This document shows positions 9,239 through 17,552 of a stretch of 64,000 nucleotides of DNA, in pieces; position 1 is the stretch's first letter; the number at the start of each line of letters is the position of its first letter. The notes under the pieces are model-generated. The model had not been told where the DNA came from. It saw only the letters and a program-made list of their open reading frames with translations, and did not search any database. The position numbers and the translations under genes are program-made. Origin of the DNA: Solirubrobacteraceae bacterium (GTDB taxonomy: Bacteria; Actinomycetota; Thermoleophilia; Solirubrobacterales; Solirubrobacteraceae); assembly GCA_030690545.1 (NCBI GenBank), contig JAUYGN010000124.1, forward strand, positions 22,470 through 86,469, in the 5' to 3' direction.

Positions 9239-9585
9239 TCCATCGCTCCTCTGCGCCACTCGTAGACGAAGGCCACGACCAGTAGCGAGATGAAGATGCT
9301 GATCGCGATCAACGCCGAGACGCCGACCGCCTTGAGCTGGATCGCGACCGGATACAGGAGGATGACCTCGATGTCGAAGATGATGAACAGCATCGCGATC
9401 AGGTAGAAGCTGATCCCGAAGCGGAACCCCTGCTGCACCTCGGAGGGCAGCCCGCACTCGTACGGATCGGTCTTGTGCGGCATCGCGCGGCGCGGCCCGA
9501 AGAGATGATTGAGCACGGCGAACGTGATGCCCACCACCGCTCCGAGGCCGACGAACACGATCGCCGGTAGATAGCCGCTCAGCAC
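9229..9585 (-). CDS. nuoA: NADH-quinone oxidoreductase subunit A
   Basis: 118 residues with three membrane helices. The conserved loop '[19 protein letters not shown]' between helices 1 and 2 is the NuoA/ND3 signature, followed by '[19 protein letters not shown]'. First gene of the minus-strand nuo operon. GTG start at 9585; GAAAG about 7 nt upstream is a weak ribosome site. The 102-nt gap to the divergent gene at 9688 must carry the operon promoter, but I see no box I can name. Confidence 0.94.
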   Translation of the reverse strand: MLSGYLPAIVFVGLGAVVGITFAVLNHLFGPRRAMPHKTDPYECGLPSEVQQGFRFGISFYLIAMLFIIFDIEVILLYPVAIQLKAVGVSALIAISIFISLLVVAFVYEWRRGAMEWK

Positions 9586-9687
9586 GCATGTCTTTCTATC
9601 AGCTACGCCTCCCCTGGCCCGTCCCCAACCGCCCAGCCGCGGCCCGTGTCGGGCTCGACGACGACGCGGCGGGTCTCGTGATCATCC

Positions 9688-10137
9688 GTGGATGAGCGGA
9701 CGATCGCCGACCTCGCCGCGTGGACCGTGCTCGTGGTCAACGCGCTGGCCGGCGTGTTCGCCGCCTGGCGCTGGTGGCAGGTGCTGCCCAGCGAGGCGAT
9801 CTGGCCGCTGCTGCGCGCCGGGCAGGCCGTCGCCGTCGGACAGGCGCTCGTCGCCGGCGGGCTGTTCGCGTTCGGCTACGACCCGCCCGACGGGCTGTAC
9901 TGGCTCTACGCGGTCCTGCCGGTCGCGATCGGGCTGATCGCCGAGCAGCTGCGGATCGTGGCCGCCGAGCAGGTGCTCGAGAACCGCGGGCTGCCCGACG
10001 CGGCGGCCGTCGGCGGGCTGCCCGAGGCGCAGCAGCGCTCCGTCGTGCTGGCGATCGTGCGCCGCGAGATCGGGATCATGGCGCTCGCGGCGCTCGTCGT
10101 GGCGTTCCTGGCGCTGCGCGCGGCGCTGATCATCTAA
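9688..10137 (+). CDS. Four-helix membrane protein of unknown function
   Basis: 149 residues; I do not recognise the family. Four hydrophobic stretches are visible at roughly residues 10-27, 43-63, 73-88 and 128-148. A polar segment containing 'AAEQVLENRGLPDA' and 'LPEAQQRSVVLAIVRREIG' lies between the third and fourth. It should be an integral cytoplasmic-membrane protein. The GTG at 9688 was chosen because the frame matches the hydrophobic pattern. It is divergent from nuoA, so the two may share a control region, but nothing links it functionally to complex I. Confidence 0.72.
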   Translation: MDERTIADLAAWTVLVVNALAGVFAAWRWWQVLPSEAIWPLLRAGQAVAVGQALVAGGLFAFGYDPPDGLYWLYAVLPVAIGLIAEQLRIVAAEQVLENRGLPDAAAVGGLPEAQQRSVVLAIVRREIGIMALAALVVAFLALRAALII

Positions 10138-10140
10138 GCC

Positions 10141-10297
10141 CGAATCCACCGATCCTCGCGGCGAGTCCCAGCCGTGGATCACGCGCCAGCGCCGATCGGC
10201 GGCTTCCAGAGGGGTCCGCCCTATGGGTGTGCCGCCGATCGACCCTGGAGCGCGCCCACGACAGGGACGCATCCACGATCCTCGGTGGATTCAGGCC
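10141..10297. repeat. Inverted-repeat element after a stop codon (dispersed repeat, copy A)
   Basis: Four bases after the TAA of the upstream gene begins GAATCCACCGATCCTCG (10142-10158). Its inverted partner, TCGGTGGATTC, lies near 10282-10292, so the arms flank about 155 nt. Nested inside is a perfect 11-bp inverted repeat, CGATCGGCGGC (10193-10203) with GCCGCCGATCG (10231-10241). The left arm recurs exactly at 27704-27720, again just after a stop codon. Confidence 0.6.
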
Positions 10298-10307
10298 TAG
10301 CCCCGCG

Positions 10308-10338
10308 GCCCGGTCGCCGCGCTGGGCGGCGACCGGGC
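10308..10338. terminator. Strong hairpin, likely terminator
   Basis: GCCCGGTCGCCG (10308-10319) pairs perfectly with CGGCGACCGGGC (10327-10338) across a 7-nt loop. It lies 26 nt beyond the stop of the minus-strand gene at 10365 and faces the plus-strand gene ending at 10137, so it could serve both. There is no T-run, as is common in high-GC actinobacteria. Confidence 0.6.
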
Positions 10339-10364
10339 GGCGACGCTCCGGAGGGAGCCGGGGC

Positions 10365-11045
10365 TCAGAAGTACCGGCGGAAGACCCGGAAGCCGTCCTT
10401 CCAGGCGGGGCGCGTGTTGACGGAGAACCGCTTGGCCTGGTTCGTGTACCTCGTCCAGTTGCCGTAGCGGGCCTTCGTCGGCAGCGCGCGCATCTTCCTC
10501 GTCGCGGTGCCGCAGGGGCCCTGGGCAATCCCGAGGGTGACCGTGCGCCGGGTGATGGCGCCGAAGCGGAAGTGGATGTAGACCGGCTTGCCGGCCTCGA
10601 AGCCGCGGGCCGTGTAGGTGATCTGCTGCGACGGTCGCCTGGCCGCCGGCGAGCTCGACAGGCCGAAGCGCGCGACCTGGAAGGGCGTGGTCGCGACGTT
10701 CAGCGGGTTGACCGACTCCTGGGCGACGAGCGTGAAGCTCTGCAGCGTGCGGTTCGTCTGACTGAACCGCGGGGGCAGCGTCTGGTGGACGAACTGACCC
10801 GTCGGCGACACCGTCGCCGAGCTGAAGATCGACGGTTGCGGCTGGGCCGTCGTCGCCGTTCCGAGCCGGACGGAGCTGCCCGGCGTGAAGCCCGAGCCGG
10901 CGATCGTCATCGTCGGTTGGCCGGCGACGTAGCGAACGCACGCGTCGGTTTGGACGATCGGAGCTGCGGCCGCGGAGGCGGCCGATCCGAGAAGGGTCAG
11001 ACCGGCGATGGGAAGTGTCGCAAGGGCCCGTCGTACGTTGGACAT
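10365..11045 (-). CDS. Secreted protein of unknown function with an Ig/TIG-like N-terminal part
   Basis: 226 residues. A signal peptide is clear: basic start, hydrophobic 'LATLPIAGLTLLGSAASA', cleavage near 'ASAAAAP'. The mature N-terminal part has a 'TMTIAGSGFTPGSSVRL' stretch resembling an IPT/TIG-like beta-sandwich strand. The C-terminal part is basic and rich in Arg/Lys and aromatics. No catalytic motif is seen. The ATG at 11045 is preceded by GGAGG four bases upstream, which decides the start. A strong hairpin lies just downstream. Confidence 0.7.
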   Translation of the reverse strand: MSNVRRALATLPIAGLTLLGSAASAAAAPIVQTDACVRYVAGQPTMTIAGSGFTPGSSVRLGTATTAQPQPSIFSSATVSPTGQFVHQTLPPRFSQTNRTLQSFTLVAQESVNPLNVATTPFQVARFGLSSSPAARRPSQQITYTARGFEAGKPVYIHFRFGAITRRTVTLGIAQGPCGTATRKMRALPTKARYGNWTRYTNQAKRFSVNTRPAWKDGFRVFRRYF

Positions 11046-11130
11046 CAAACCTCCGATAGATGATGGAAAAGCGCAAGTTCCCCGCTCGAGACGGATGCTA
11101 AGCCTCCACGCCTCCTCCGGCATGAGAGCT

Positions 11131-11970
11131 CTATGAGAGCAGCGCCTCGCTCGCGTTCCACAGGCGCCGCTGCAGATCGGCGTCCCTTGCGCTGCTCGAC
11201 GGGCGCCGCTCGCGGCAGGCGACGAAGTAGCGGCCGCTGACGCGCTCGACCTCCGGTGCGCTGGCAAGCCAGATCTGGGTGCGCGCACCGCGCCGCGGCG
11301 AGATCGCGAACGGCGTCGCCTGCACGACCGTCATGAGCGCCCGCATCGCCCCGCCGTTGTTGCGCCCGAAGCTCGTGCGCGCGAGCCCGGGGTGCAGCGC
11401 GTTGGCGGTCACCCCGGTGCCCTCCAGCCGGCGCGCGAGCTCGCCGGAGAAGAGGATGTTCGCGAGCTTCGAGCGCCCGTAGGCCGCCCAGCCGTCGTAG
11501 AAGCGCTCGCTCTGCAGGTCGTCGAGGTCGATCGCCCCGGCGCGGTGGGCCAGCGAGGCGACGCAGATCACGCGCGCCGGCGCCGACGCCACGAGCCGGT
11601 CGCGCAGCAGCGCCGTCAGCAGGAAGGCGCTCAGGTGGTTGACCTGGAAGGTCTCCTCGAGGCCGTCGACCGTGATCCGGCGCTGCATGATCATCAGCCC
11701 CGCGTTGTGGACGAGCACGTGCAGCGCGTCGAAGCGTGCGAGCAGCTGCGCCGCGGCCGCTCGCACGGAGTCGAGGTTGGCGTGGTCGCAGCCGATCACG
11801 TGGACGTCCTCGTTGCCCGTCGCGGTGACGAGCCGCTCGCCCGCGAGCGCGCCGCGCTGCTCGCTGCGGCACAGCAGCACGACCGTCGCGCCCTTGCCGG
11901 CGAGCGCCAGCGCCGTCTCGTAGCCGAGGCCCGAGCTGGCGCCGGTGATCGCGCAGACGCGGCCCTCCAT
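11131..11970 (-). CDS. Short-chain dehydrogenase/reductase, retinol-dehydrogenase-like
   Basis: 279 residues. N-terminal nucleotide motif 'TGASSGLG' (about 9-16) followed by an Arg in 'LLCRSEQR', which favours NADP(H). 'NAGLM' follows, and the catalytic 'YGRSK' supplies Tyr and Lys with an upstream Ser in 'VASLAH'. The pattern is closest to retinol dehydrogenase / protochlorophyllide-reductase-like SDRs. The substrate is unknown. The ATG at 11970 lies 14 nt after the stop of the flavin reductase, so the two probably form an operon. Confidence 0.85.
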   Translation of the reverse strand: MEGRVCAITGASSGLGYETALALAGKGATVVLLCRSEQRGALAGERLVTATGNEDVHVIGCDHANLDSVRAAAAQLLARFDALHVLVHNAGLMIMQRRITVDGLEETFQVNHLSAFLLTALLRDRLVASAPARVICVASLAHRAGAIDLDDLQSERFYDGWAAYGRSKLANILFSGELARRLEGTGVTANALHPGLARTSFGRNNGGAMRALMTVVQATPFAISPRRGARTQIWLASAPEVERVSGRYFVACRERRPSSSARDADLQRRLWNASEALLS

Positions 11971-11984
11971 GTCGCTTCCCGTCG

Positions 11985-12476
11985 CTACCCGGCGACCGTC
12001 GTGTAGCGGCCGCGGTGGAAGACGAGCGGCTCGCCGTTTTCGCCGCCGCCCGTCTCGAGCACCTCGCCGATGCCGATCTCGTGGTCGCCGCCGGGGCGCA
12101 GCTCGCGCAGCTCGCAGGCGATCCAGGCCAGCGCGCGGTCGAGGACCGGGACGCCGTGGGCCTCGCGGTGCGTGACGGACGCAAACTTCTGCGCCGCGAC
12201 GCGCTTGGAGGCGAAGACCGCCGCGAGCTCCTCGTCGCCGGCGCGCAGGACGTTGACGGCGAAGCGCCGCGAGCTGCGAACGGCTTCCAACGTGCGCGAG
12301 CGCGCCTCGAAGCAGACGAGCAGCAGCAGCGGATCGAGCGACAGCGACGTGACGGCGTTCGTCGTCATGCCCGCCGGCCCGTCCGGGCCGGTCGTCGTGA
12401 CGACCGTGACGCCGGTCGGGAAATGGCCGAAGGTGTCGCGGAAGGCGCGTGCGGGGTCCGCGGGAGGGATGGTCAC
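11985..12476 (-). CDS. Flavin reductase-like FMN-binding protein
   Basis: 163 residues, the usual size for the small flavin reductase family (HpaC/ActVB-like). Recognisable features are 'FPTGVTVVTT' near the start, 'MTTNAVTSLSLDPLLLLVCF' and the later 'FAVNVLRAGDEELA'. Such enzymes use NAD(P)H to reduce free FMN/FAD for a partner monooxygenase. No monooxygenase is adjacent; the downstream neighbour is an SDR. Start GTG at 12476. Confidence 0.85.
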   Translation of the reverse strand: MTIPPADPARAFRDTFGHFPTGVTVVTTTGPDGPAGMTTNAVTSLSLDPLLLLVCFEARSRTLEAVRSSRRFAVNVLRAGDEELAAVFASKRVAAQKFASVTHREAHGVPVLDRALAWIACELRELRPGGDHEIGIGEVLETGGGENGEPLVFHRGRYTTVAG

Positions 12477-12582
12477 CCGGCGCCGGCCCCGGTTGCCGCC
12501 GTGAAGATGAGTCGCGTGTCGTCCGTGCGCCCATCTGCTCGGGCCGGCGCCGAGCTCATCGACGGCTTCGCTGCGCGGGCGC

Positions 12583-12993
12583 TCATTCCTGCACCGTGAG
12601 CTTGCCGTACTGGCCGAGGTCGTCGTGGTTGGCGATCGTGCAGACGAGCAGGTACTCGCCGGGCCGCAGCGTGATCTTGATCGGCGGCGCGGTCTCGCCG
12701 GGCTGGATCGTGTTCGTGCGGTCGATCTCGACGGGCTTGCCGTCGGGGCCCTTCGGGATCTGGACCGAGAGGTTGTGCGTCGCGCGGCGGCCGGCGTTGC
12801 GCACGTCGAACTTCATCCGGCCCGGCTTGACGACGATGTTCTGCGGCACGATGCGGTACTCGTCGAGCGTGATCCGCAGGATCGGCCGGTCGGTGCGGAA
12901 GACCTCGTTGTCGTTGCCGCAGCCGCCGAGCGCCACGGCGAGCGTGGCGAGGATGGCTGTCATGAGGGTCAGGCGGGACATCGCTCGCACCAT
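12583..12993 (-). CDS. Cupredoxin-like lipoprotein with Gln in the axial position
   Basis: 136 residues from the ATG at 12993; an ATG at 12981 is an alternative. A lipobox 'ALGGC' predicts a lipid-anchored extracytoplasmic protein. The beta-sandwich tail has a plastocyanin-like copper site: His in 'ATHNLSV', then Cys and His in 'CTIANHDDLGQYG'. The position normally held by Met is Gln, as in stellacyanins. It is divergent from a c-type cytochrome lipoprotein 24 nt away, so an electron-transfer pair is likely. Copper binding is inferred from the motif. Confidence 0.8.
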   Translation of the reverse strand: MVRAMSRLTLMTAILATLAVALGGCGNDNEVFRTDRPILRITLDEYRIVPQNIVVKPGRMKFDVRNAGRRATHNLSVQIPKGPDGKPVEIDRTNTIQPGETAPPIKITLRPGEYLLVCTIANHDDLGQYGKLTVQE

Positions 12994-13017
12994 TGTTCCG
13001 TATGATCTGCGCCGCCT

Positions 13018-13404
13018 ATGGCCCGCCGCGTACTGATCGCCGCCTGCGTCGCCGCCGCGGCGGCATTCGCCGTCGGCTGCGGCTCGTCGGGCATCAAGCT
13101 CTCCGAGGACGACCCGGACCACGCCGGCGCGGTCCTGTTCGCCGAGCGCTGCGGCTCCTGCCACACCTTCGACGCGGCCGGTACGCAGGGCTCGGCGACC
13201 GATGTCACCGACCGCGAGATCGAGGACGGCCCGAGCTTCGACGATCGCCCCGAGAGCGTCGAGGACGTGCTCTTCGCGATCCAGAACGGTGGCTTCTCGG
13301 GCGCGATCATGCCCGCGAACATCGCCACCGGCCGGGAGGCGCGGCAGATCGCGGAGTTCATCGCCAAGTACGCCGGACCGCAGGCTCCGTCGCCGCCGGG
13401 GTAG
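13018..13404 (+). CDS. Monohaem c-type cytochrome lipoprotein
   Basis: 128 residues. Signal with lipobox 'AVGC' near residue 21. Haem attachment motif 'CGSCH' at about 44-48; the distal ligand is probably Met in 'GAIMPANIA'. This is a class I small cytochrome c domain, membrane-anchored outside the cell. It is divergent from the cupredoxin lipoprotein and lies 9 nt upstream of serS on the same strand. Electron transfer is certain in kind; the partners (cupredoxin, oxidase) are inferred. Confidence 0.9.
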   Translation: MARRVLIAACVAAAAAFAVGCGSSGIKLSEDDPDHAGAVLFAERCGSCHTFDAAGTQGSATDVTDREIEDGPSFDDRPESVEDVLFAIQNGGFSGAIMPANIATGREARQIAEFIAKYAGPQAPSPPG

Positions 13405-13413
13405 GCCGGATCC

Positions 13414-14673
13414 GTGCTGGATCTGAGGCTGATCCGCCGCGACCCGGACGCGGTCCGGTCGGCGCTGGCGCGCCGCGGTCCGCAGGTCGCTGACAGCCTC
13501 GATCGCGTGATCGCGCTCGATGCGCGCTGGCGCGAGGCGACGCAGGCGGCCGAGGGGCTGCGCGCCGAGCAGAAGGCCGCCTCCGAGCGGGTCGCGGCCG
13601 GCAAGCGCGAGGGCCGCGACGTCGGCGGCGAGCTCGACCGGCTCAAGCTCGTCTCGGGCGAGGTCAAGGCGCTCGGCGAGCAGGCGCGCGGCGCCGACGG
13701 CGAGCTGCAGGAGCTGCTGCGTACGCTGCCCAACCTGCCCGATCCGACCGCCGCGGAGCCCGACGACGAGGTGCTGCGGATCGTCGGCGAGGCGACCCGG
13801 CGGGACGGCGGGCGCGACCACCTCGAGCTGGCCGGCGAGCGAATCGACATGGAGCGCGGCGCGCGGCTGTCGGGCGCGCGCTTCGCCTACCTCCGGGGCG
13901 ACCTCGCGATGCTCGAGCTCGCGCTCGTGCAGTGGGCGCTGACGAAGCTGCGCGGGCACGGCTTCGAGCCCGTCATCCCGCCGGTGCTCGTGCGCGAGCA
14001 GGCGCTCTACGGGACCGGCTTCCTGCCCGACACCGAGCAGCAGATCTACCACCTGCCCGCCGACGACCTGTACCTCGTCGGCACGAGCGAGGTCGCGCTC
14101 GCCTCGATCCATGCCGGTGAGATCCTCGATGCCGCGCAGCTGCCGCTGCGCTACGCCGGCTTCTCGCCCTGCTTCCGGCGCGAGGCCGGGGCCGCCGGGC
14201 GCGACACGCGCGGCATCTTCCGCGTGCACCAGTTCGACAAGGTCGAGATGTTCTCGTTCGTCGAGCCGGACGCCGGCAAGGACGAGCACGAGCGCCTGCT
14301 GGCGATCGAGGAGGAGATCCTCGGCGAGCTCGAGCTGCCCTACCGCGTCGTGAACATCGCCGTCGACGACCTCGGAGCGAGCGCCGCCAAGAAGTACGAC
14401 ATCGAGGCGTGGCTGCCGGGCCAGGGCCGCTACCGCGAGCTCACGTCGACGTCGAACACGACCGACTTCCAGGCGCGCCGGCTGGAGATCCGCGCGCGCG
14501 GCGAGTCCGGCAAGCCGGAGATCCTGCACACGCTCAACGGCACCGCGGTGGCGGTCGGCCGGACGCTGATCGCGTTGCTGGAGAACGGCCAGCGCGACGA
14601 CGGCTCGATCGCGCTGCCGGCCGTGCTCGCCGCGTTCGGCGCGCCGGCCGAGCTGCCGGCGGCGGTGACGTAG
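13414..14673 (+). CDS. serS: Seryl-tRNA synthetase
   Basis: 419 residues, class II synthetase. The N-terminal region (about 1-105) is the charged antiparallel coiled-coil arm that grips the long variable arm of tRNA-Ser. Motif 2 is the region 'FRREAGAAGRDTRGIFRVHQ'. Motif 3 is around 'NGTAVAVGRTLIALLENGQ', preceded by 'ELTSTSNTTDFQARRL', which is typical of SerRS. GTG start at 13414. Four tRNA-Ser genes occur in the same window. It could be co-transcribed with the cytochrome gene only 9 nt upstream. Confidence 0.97.
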   Translation: MLDLRLIRRDPDAVRSALARRGPQVADSLDRVIALDARWREATQAAEGLRAEQKAASERVAAGKREGRDVGGELDRLKLVSGEVKALGEQARGADGELQELLRTLPNLPDPTAAEPDDEVLRIVGEATRRDGGRDHLELAGERIDMERGARLSGARFAYLRGDLAMLELALVQWALTKLRGHGFEPVIPPVLVREQALYGTGFLPDTEQQIYHLPADDLYLVGTSEVALASIHAGEILDAAQLPLRYAGFSPCFRREAGAAGRDTRGIFRVHQFDKVEMFSFVEPDAGKDEHERLLAIEEEILGELELPYRVVNIAVDDLGASAAKKYDIEAWLPGQGRYRELTSTSNTTDFQARRLEIRARGESGKPEILHTLNGTAVAVGRTLIALLENGQRDDGSIALPAVLAAFGAPAELPAAVT

Positions 14674-14678
14674 ACCCG

Positions 14679-15050
14679 CTACTTCGTCGCGGGCAGGACG
14701 TGCGCGATCGCCCTGGCGCGATCGTCGAAGATGTCGAACGTCTCGTCGAGGTTCGTGATCTGAAAGAGCCGCAGGACGGTCGGATTCGTGCAGACGATCG
14801 CCAGGCCGCCGCGGTTCTGGGTGACCATGCGCAGGCCGTTGAGCAGCACGCTGAGTCCCGTCGAGTCGATGAACTCGACGCTGCTCATGTCGAGCACGAG
14901 CGCGTTCCGTCCGCCTTCGATCGCGTCCGTCAGGCGCTGGGAGAACTGCGGCGCAGTCGTGACGTGGATCTCGCCGCTGATCCGGATCACGTGGGCGCCG
15001 TCGGGGGTGGTCTCCTCGGAGAGCTCGAAGTGGGGGACGACTGGTGACAT
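14679..15050 (-). CDS. STAS-domain anti-sigma factor antagonist
   Basis: 123 residues, a single SpoIIAA/RsbV-like STAS domain. The segment 'VEFIDSTGLSVLLNGLRM' carries Ser63 at the position that anti-sigma kinases phosphorylate in this family. The dephosphorylated form would bind the anti-sigma kinase and release a sigma factor. No kinase or sigma gene is adjacent. It converges on serS with a 5-nt gap and is divergent from the MerR gene across 55 nt. Confidence 0.9.
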   Translation of the reverse strand: MSPVVPHFELSEETTPDGAHVIRISGEIHVTTAPQFSQRLTDAIEGGRNALVLDMSSVEFIDSTGLSVLLNGLRMVTQNRGGLAIVCTNPTVLRLFQITNLDETFDIFDDRARAIAHVLPATK

Positions 15051-15105
15051 GCCTTTCTATCTCACCCTGCTCGCGTCGCCCTGTCAACGGCGTATCGTGT
15101 CGTAT

Positions 15106-15864
15106 GTGACATCGCTTGATGACGACGATCTGACGATCGACGAGCTCGCGCGCCGGATCGGCATGACCGTGCGCAACATCCGCGCGCACCAATCGCGCGG
15201 GCTGCTGCCGGCCCCGAAGCTGCGCGGCCGCACGGGCTACTACGGCCCCGACCACGTCGCTCGGCTGGAGCTCATCCAGGAGCTCCAGGACGAGGGCTTC
15301 AACCTCGATCTCATCAGGCGGCTGATCGAGGGCGCGGGCGGCTCGAGCAGTGAGGTGCTGCGCTTCAAGCACGCGCTGGCGCGGCCGTTCGGCGACGAGC
15401 AGCCGCAGAGCGTCGGCGTCGCCGAGCTGATCGAGCAGTGGGGCACGGCCGACCCCGCCCATCTCATGAAGGCGCTGTCGATCGGGCTCGTGCGCCAGCT
15501 GCCCGACGGGCGCTTCGAGCTGCCCAGCCCGCGCCTGGCGAAGGCCGGCCTCGAGCTGCAGCGCCTCGGCGTCCCGCTCGAGCGCTCGCTGGAGTTCACG
15601 GCCGACGTGCGCGAGCAGGCCGATCGCCTCGCACAGACCTACGTCGATCTGTTCCTGGAGACCGTCTGGACGCCGTTCGAGCAGGCCGGCCGGCCCGACG
15701 ACGGCTGGCCCGCCGTGCAGGAGGCGCTCGAGCGCCTCCATCCGCTCGCCTCGGAGTCGCTGCTGGCGGTCTTCGGGATGGCGATGAAGTCGGCCGTCGA
15801 CCGCGAGTCGGCGCGGGCGTTGAAGCGGATGGCCGGGGACGAGGTCGAGCGGGCCGCGTCGTGA
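15106..15864 (+). CDS. MerR-family transcriptional regulator
   Basis: 252 residues. The N-terminal winged helix is MerR-type: 'LTIDELARRIGMTVRNIRAH' then 'SRGLLPAPKLRGRTGYYGPDHVARL', followed by the dimerisation helix. The C-terminal part (about 80-252) is helical, with no Cys cluster, so metal sensing is unlikely; an organic ligand or partner is possible. GTG at 15106 was chosen because it precedes the HTH directly. First gene of a MerR-GNAT-AlkZ operon with 4-nt overlaps (GTGA at each junction). Confidence 0.88.
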   Translation: MTSLDDDDLTIDELARRIGMTVRNIRAHQSRGLLPAPKLRGRTGYYGPDHVARLELIQELQDEGFNLDLIRRLIEGAGGSSSEVLRFKHALARPFGDEQPQSVGVAELIEQWGTADPAHLMKALSIGLVRQLPDGRFELPSPRLAKAGLELQRLGVPLERSLEFTADVREQADRLAQTYVDLFLETVWTPFEQAGRPDDGWPAVQEALERLHPLASESLLAVFGMAMKSAVDRESARALKRMAGDEVERAAS

Positions 15865-16388
15865 ATCGTCCGCTGCCGACGCTGCGCGGCGAGCGCGTCG
15901 TGCTGCGTCCTCTGGAGGCTGGCGATGCCGAGTACCTGTCCGCGGTCATCGCGCGACCGGAGGTAGCGCGCTGGTGGGGTTCGCGGCCGCGCGACCGCGA
16001 GCATCACCGTGCGGGGCTGCTGGAGGACGCGGCCGGCAACGACGCCTTTGCGATCGAGGTCGACGGCGTGCTGGCGGGCTGGCTCGGCGTCTACGAGGAG
16101 GAGGAGCCCGACTACCGCCACGCCGGGCTGGACATCTTCCTCGCCCCCGAGCTGCACGGAGCGGGCCACGGTCCGCGGGCGCTGCGCCTGGCGGCGCGCT
16201 GGCTGATCGAAGAGTGCGGCCACCACCGGCTGATCATCGATCCCGCCGCCGCCAACGAGCGCGCGATCGCCGTCTACGCCGCGCTCGGCTTCCGGCCGGT
16301 GGGCGTCATGCGCTGCTACGAGCGCGGCGACGACGGCGCCTGGCACGACAGCCTGCTGATGGACATGCTCGCCGACGAGCTGTCGTGA
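15861..16388 (+). CDS. GNAT N-acetyltransferase, AAC(6')/RimJ-like
   Basis: 175 residues. The GNAT fold is visible: 'LRPLEAGDAEYL' at the N-terminus, then 'GLDIFLAPELHGAGHGPRAL' with the acetyl-CoA loop 'HGAGHGPRAL', then 'NERAIAVYAALGFRPVGVMR' near the C-terminus. 'WWGSRPRD' and the tail resemble aminoglycoside 6'-acetyltransferase-like proteins. The acceptor (amine of a small molecule or protein) cannot be read from the sequence. GTG start overlaps the MerR stop. Confidence 0.85.
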   Translation: MNRPLPTLRGERVVLRPLEAGDAEYLSAVIARPEVARWWGSRPRDREHHRAGLLEDAAGNDAFAIEVDGVLAGWLGVYEEEEPDYRHAGLDIFLAPELHGAGHGPRALRLAARWLIEECGHHRLIIDPAAANERAIAVYAALGFRPVGVMRCYERGDDGAWHDSLLMDMLADELS

Positions 16389-17485
16389 CCGCGCCGCTGC
16401 TGACGCGCGTTGAGCTCAATCGAGCGACGCTCGCGCGCCAGATGCTGCTCGAGCGCGCCGCCGATCTCGCGGTGCCGGCGGCCGTCGAGCGCCTCGCTGG
16501 GATGCAGGCGCAGGAGCCCAAGCACCCGTTCGTCGGGCTGTGGACGCGCGTCGCGGGCTTCTCGGAGGACGCGCTGCGCCGGGCGCTGAGCGATCGGGAG
16601 GTCGTGCGCGCGACGCTGATGCGCTCGACGCTGCACCTGCTCAGCGCGCGCGACTACGCGGCGCTGCGGCTCGCGCTGCAGCCACCTCCGTCGGTTGCCC
16701 TGCGCGTGCTCGGGACGCGTGCCGAGGGCCTCGACGTCGACGCGGTGCTGTCCGCGGCGCGCGAGCTGCTGGCCGAGCGCCCGCTCACGTTCGACGCGAT
16801 CCGCGCCGGGCTCGTCGAGCGCTTCCCGGAGGTCAACGACCGTGCGCTCGGCTACGCGGTGCGCACGCTCCTGCCGCTCGTGATGGTGCCCGGGGGCGTC
16901 GAGCGCTGGGGCTATCCGCGCGTCTGCGAGTTCGCGCTCGCCGAGGAGCTCCTCGACGAGCCGCTGGCGCCCGCCGCGCCCGAGGCGCTCGCGACGCGCT
17001 ACCTCGGCGCGTTCGGTCCGGCGAGCGCGGCCGACGTGCAGGGCTGGAGCGGGATGGGTCAGATGAAGGCGGTGCTCGACGCGATGCGCCCGCGGCTGGC
17101 GGTCTTCGCCGACGAGCGCGGCCGCGAGCTGTTCGACCTGCCCGACGCGCCGCGACCGGGCGCGGACGCGGTGGCCCCGGTGCGCTACCTGCCGGAGTTC
17201 GACAACCTCGTGCTCGCCTACGACGACCGCACGCGCGTGATCGCCGACGAGCATCGCCCGCTCGTCACGACGAAGAACCTGCGCGTGAAGGCGACGTTCC
17301 TCGTCGACGGCGTCGTCGCCGGCACGTGGACGATCGCCGTCAAGCGGCGCGTGGCGACGGTCGCGCTGGTGCCGTTCGGGGCGCTGAGCAGGCGGTCGCT
17401 CGCCGAGCTGACCGCGGAGGGCGAGGCGCTCGCGCGCTTCGTCGAGCCCGCGGCCGCGGCGCACGAGGTCGTCGTCGCGTCCTGA
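16385..17485 (+). CDS. Winged-helix DNA-binding protein of the AlkZ/YcaQ DNA glycosylase family
   Basis: 366 residues, typical of the HTH_42/AlkZ family. The proposed catalytic QxQ motif is present as Gln41-Ala-Gln43 ('GMQAQEP'). 'RSTLHLLSARDY' and 'LPEFDNLVLAYDDRTRV' are conserved family blocks; 'LRVKATFLVDGVVAGTW' closes the beta domain. Known members unhook bulky alkyl lesions or interstrand crosslinks; many actinobacterial paralogues are untested. Third gene of the MerR-GNAT-AlkZ operon, which would suit a toxin or alkylator self-protection unit (inference). Confidence 0.85.
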   Translation: MTAPLLTRVELNRATLARQMLLERAADLAVPAAVERLAGMQAQEPKHPFVGLWTRVAGFSEDALRRALSDREVVRATLMRSTLHLLSARDYAALRLALQPPPSVALRVLGTRAEGLDVDAVLSAARELLAERPLTFDAIRAGLVERFPEVNDRALGYAVRTLLPLVMVPGGVERWGYPRVCEFALAEELLDEPLAPAAPEALATRYLGAFGPASAADVQGWSGMGQMKAVLDAMRPRLAVFADERGRELFDLPDAPRPGADAVAPVRYLPEFDNLVLAYDDRTRVIADEHRPLVTTKNLRVKATFLVDGVVAGTWTIAVKRRVATVALVPFGALSRRSLAELTAEGEALARFVEPAAAAHEVVVAS

Positions 17486-17496
17486 CGGTCGTCGTC

Positions 17497-17518
17497 GGCC
17501 GGCACCGGCGAACCGGCC
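17497..17518. terminator. Hairpin between convergent genes
   Basis: GGCCGG (17497-17502) pairs with CCGGCC (17513-17518) across a 10-nt loop, in the 67-nt gap between the convergent genes ending at 17485 and 17553. A short stem, so only a candidate bidirectional terminator. Confidence 0.35.
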
Positions 17519-17552
17519 CGACCCCGGTCGCGGCGCAGCGGTCGTCGCTTGG

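Noticed and set aside
12583..15741. A 1052-codon open frame on the minus strand across serS and the STAS gene
   Set aside because: Only its last ~136 codons are a real gene (the cupredoxin lipoprotein). The rest is antisense to serS and the MerR gene, with an Arg/Ala/Gly-biased composition and no motifs, a common artefact in GC-rich DNA.
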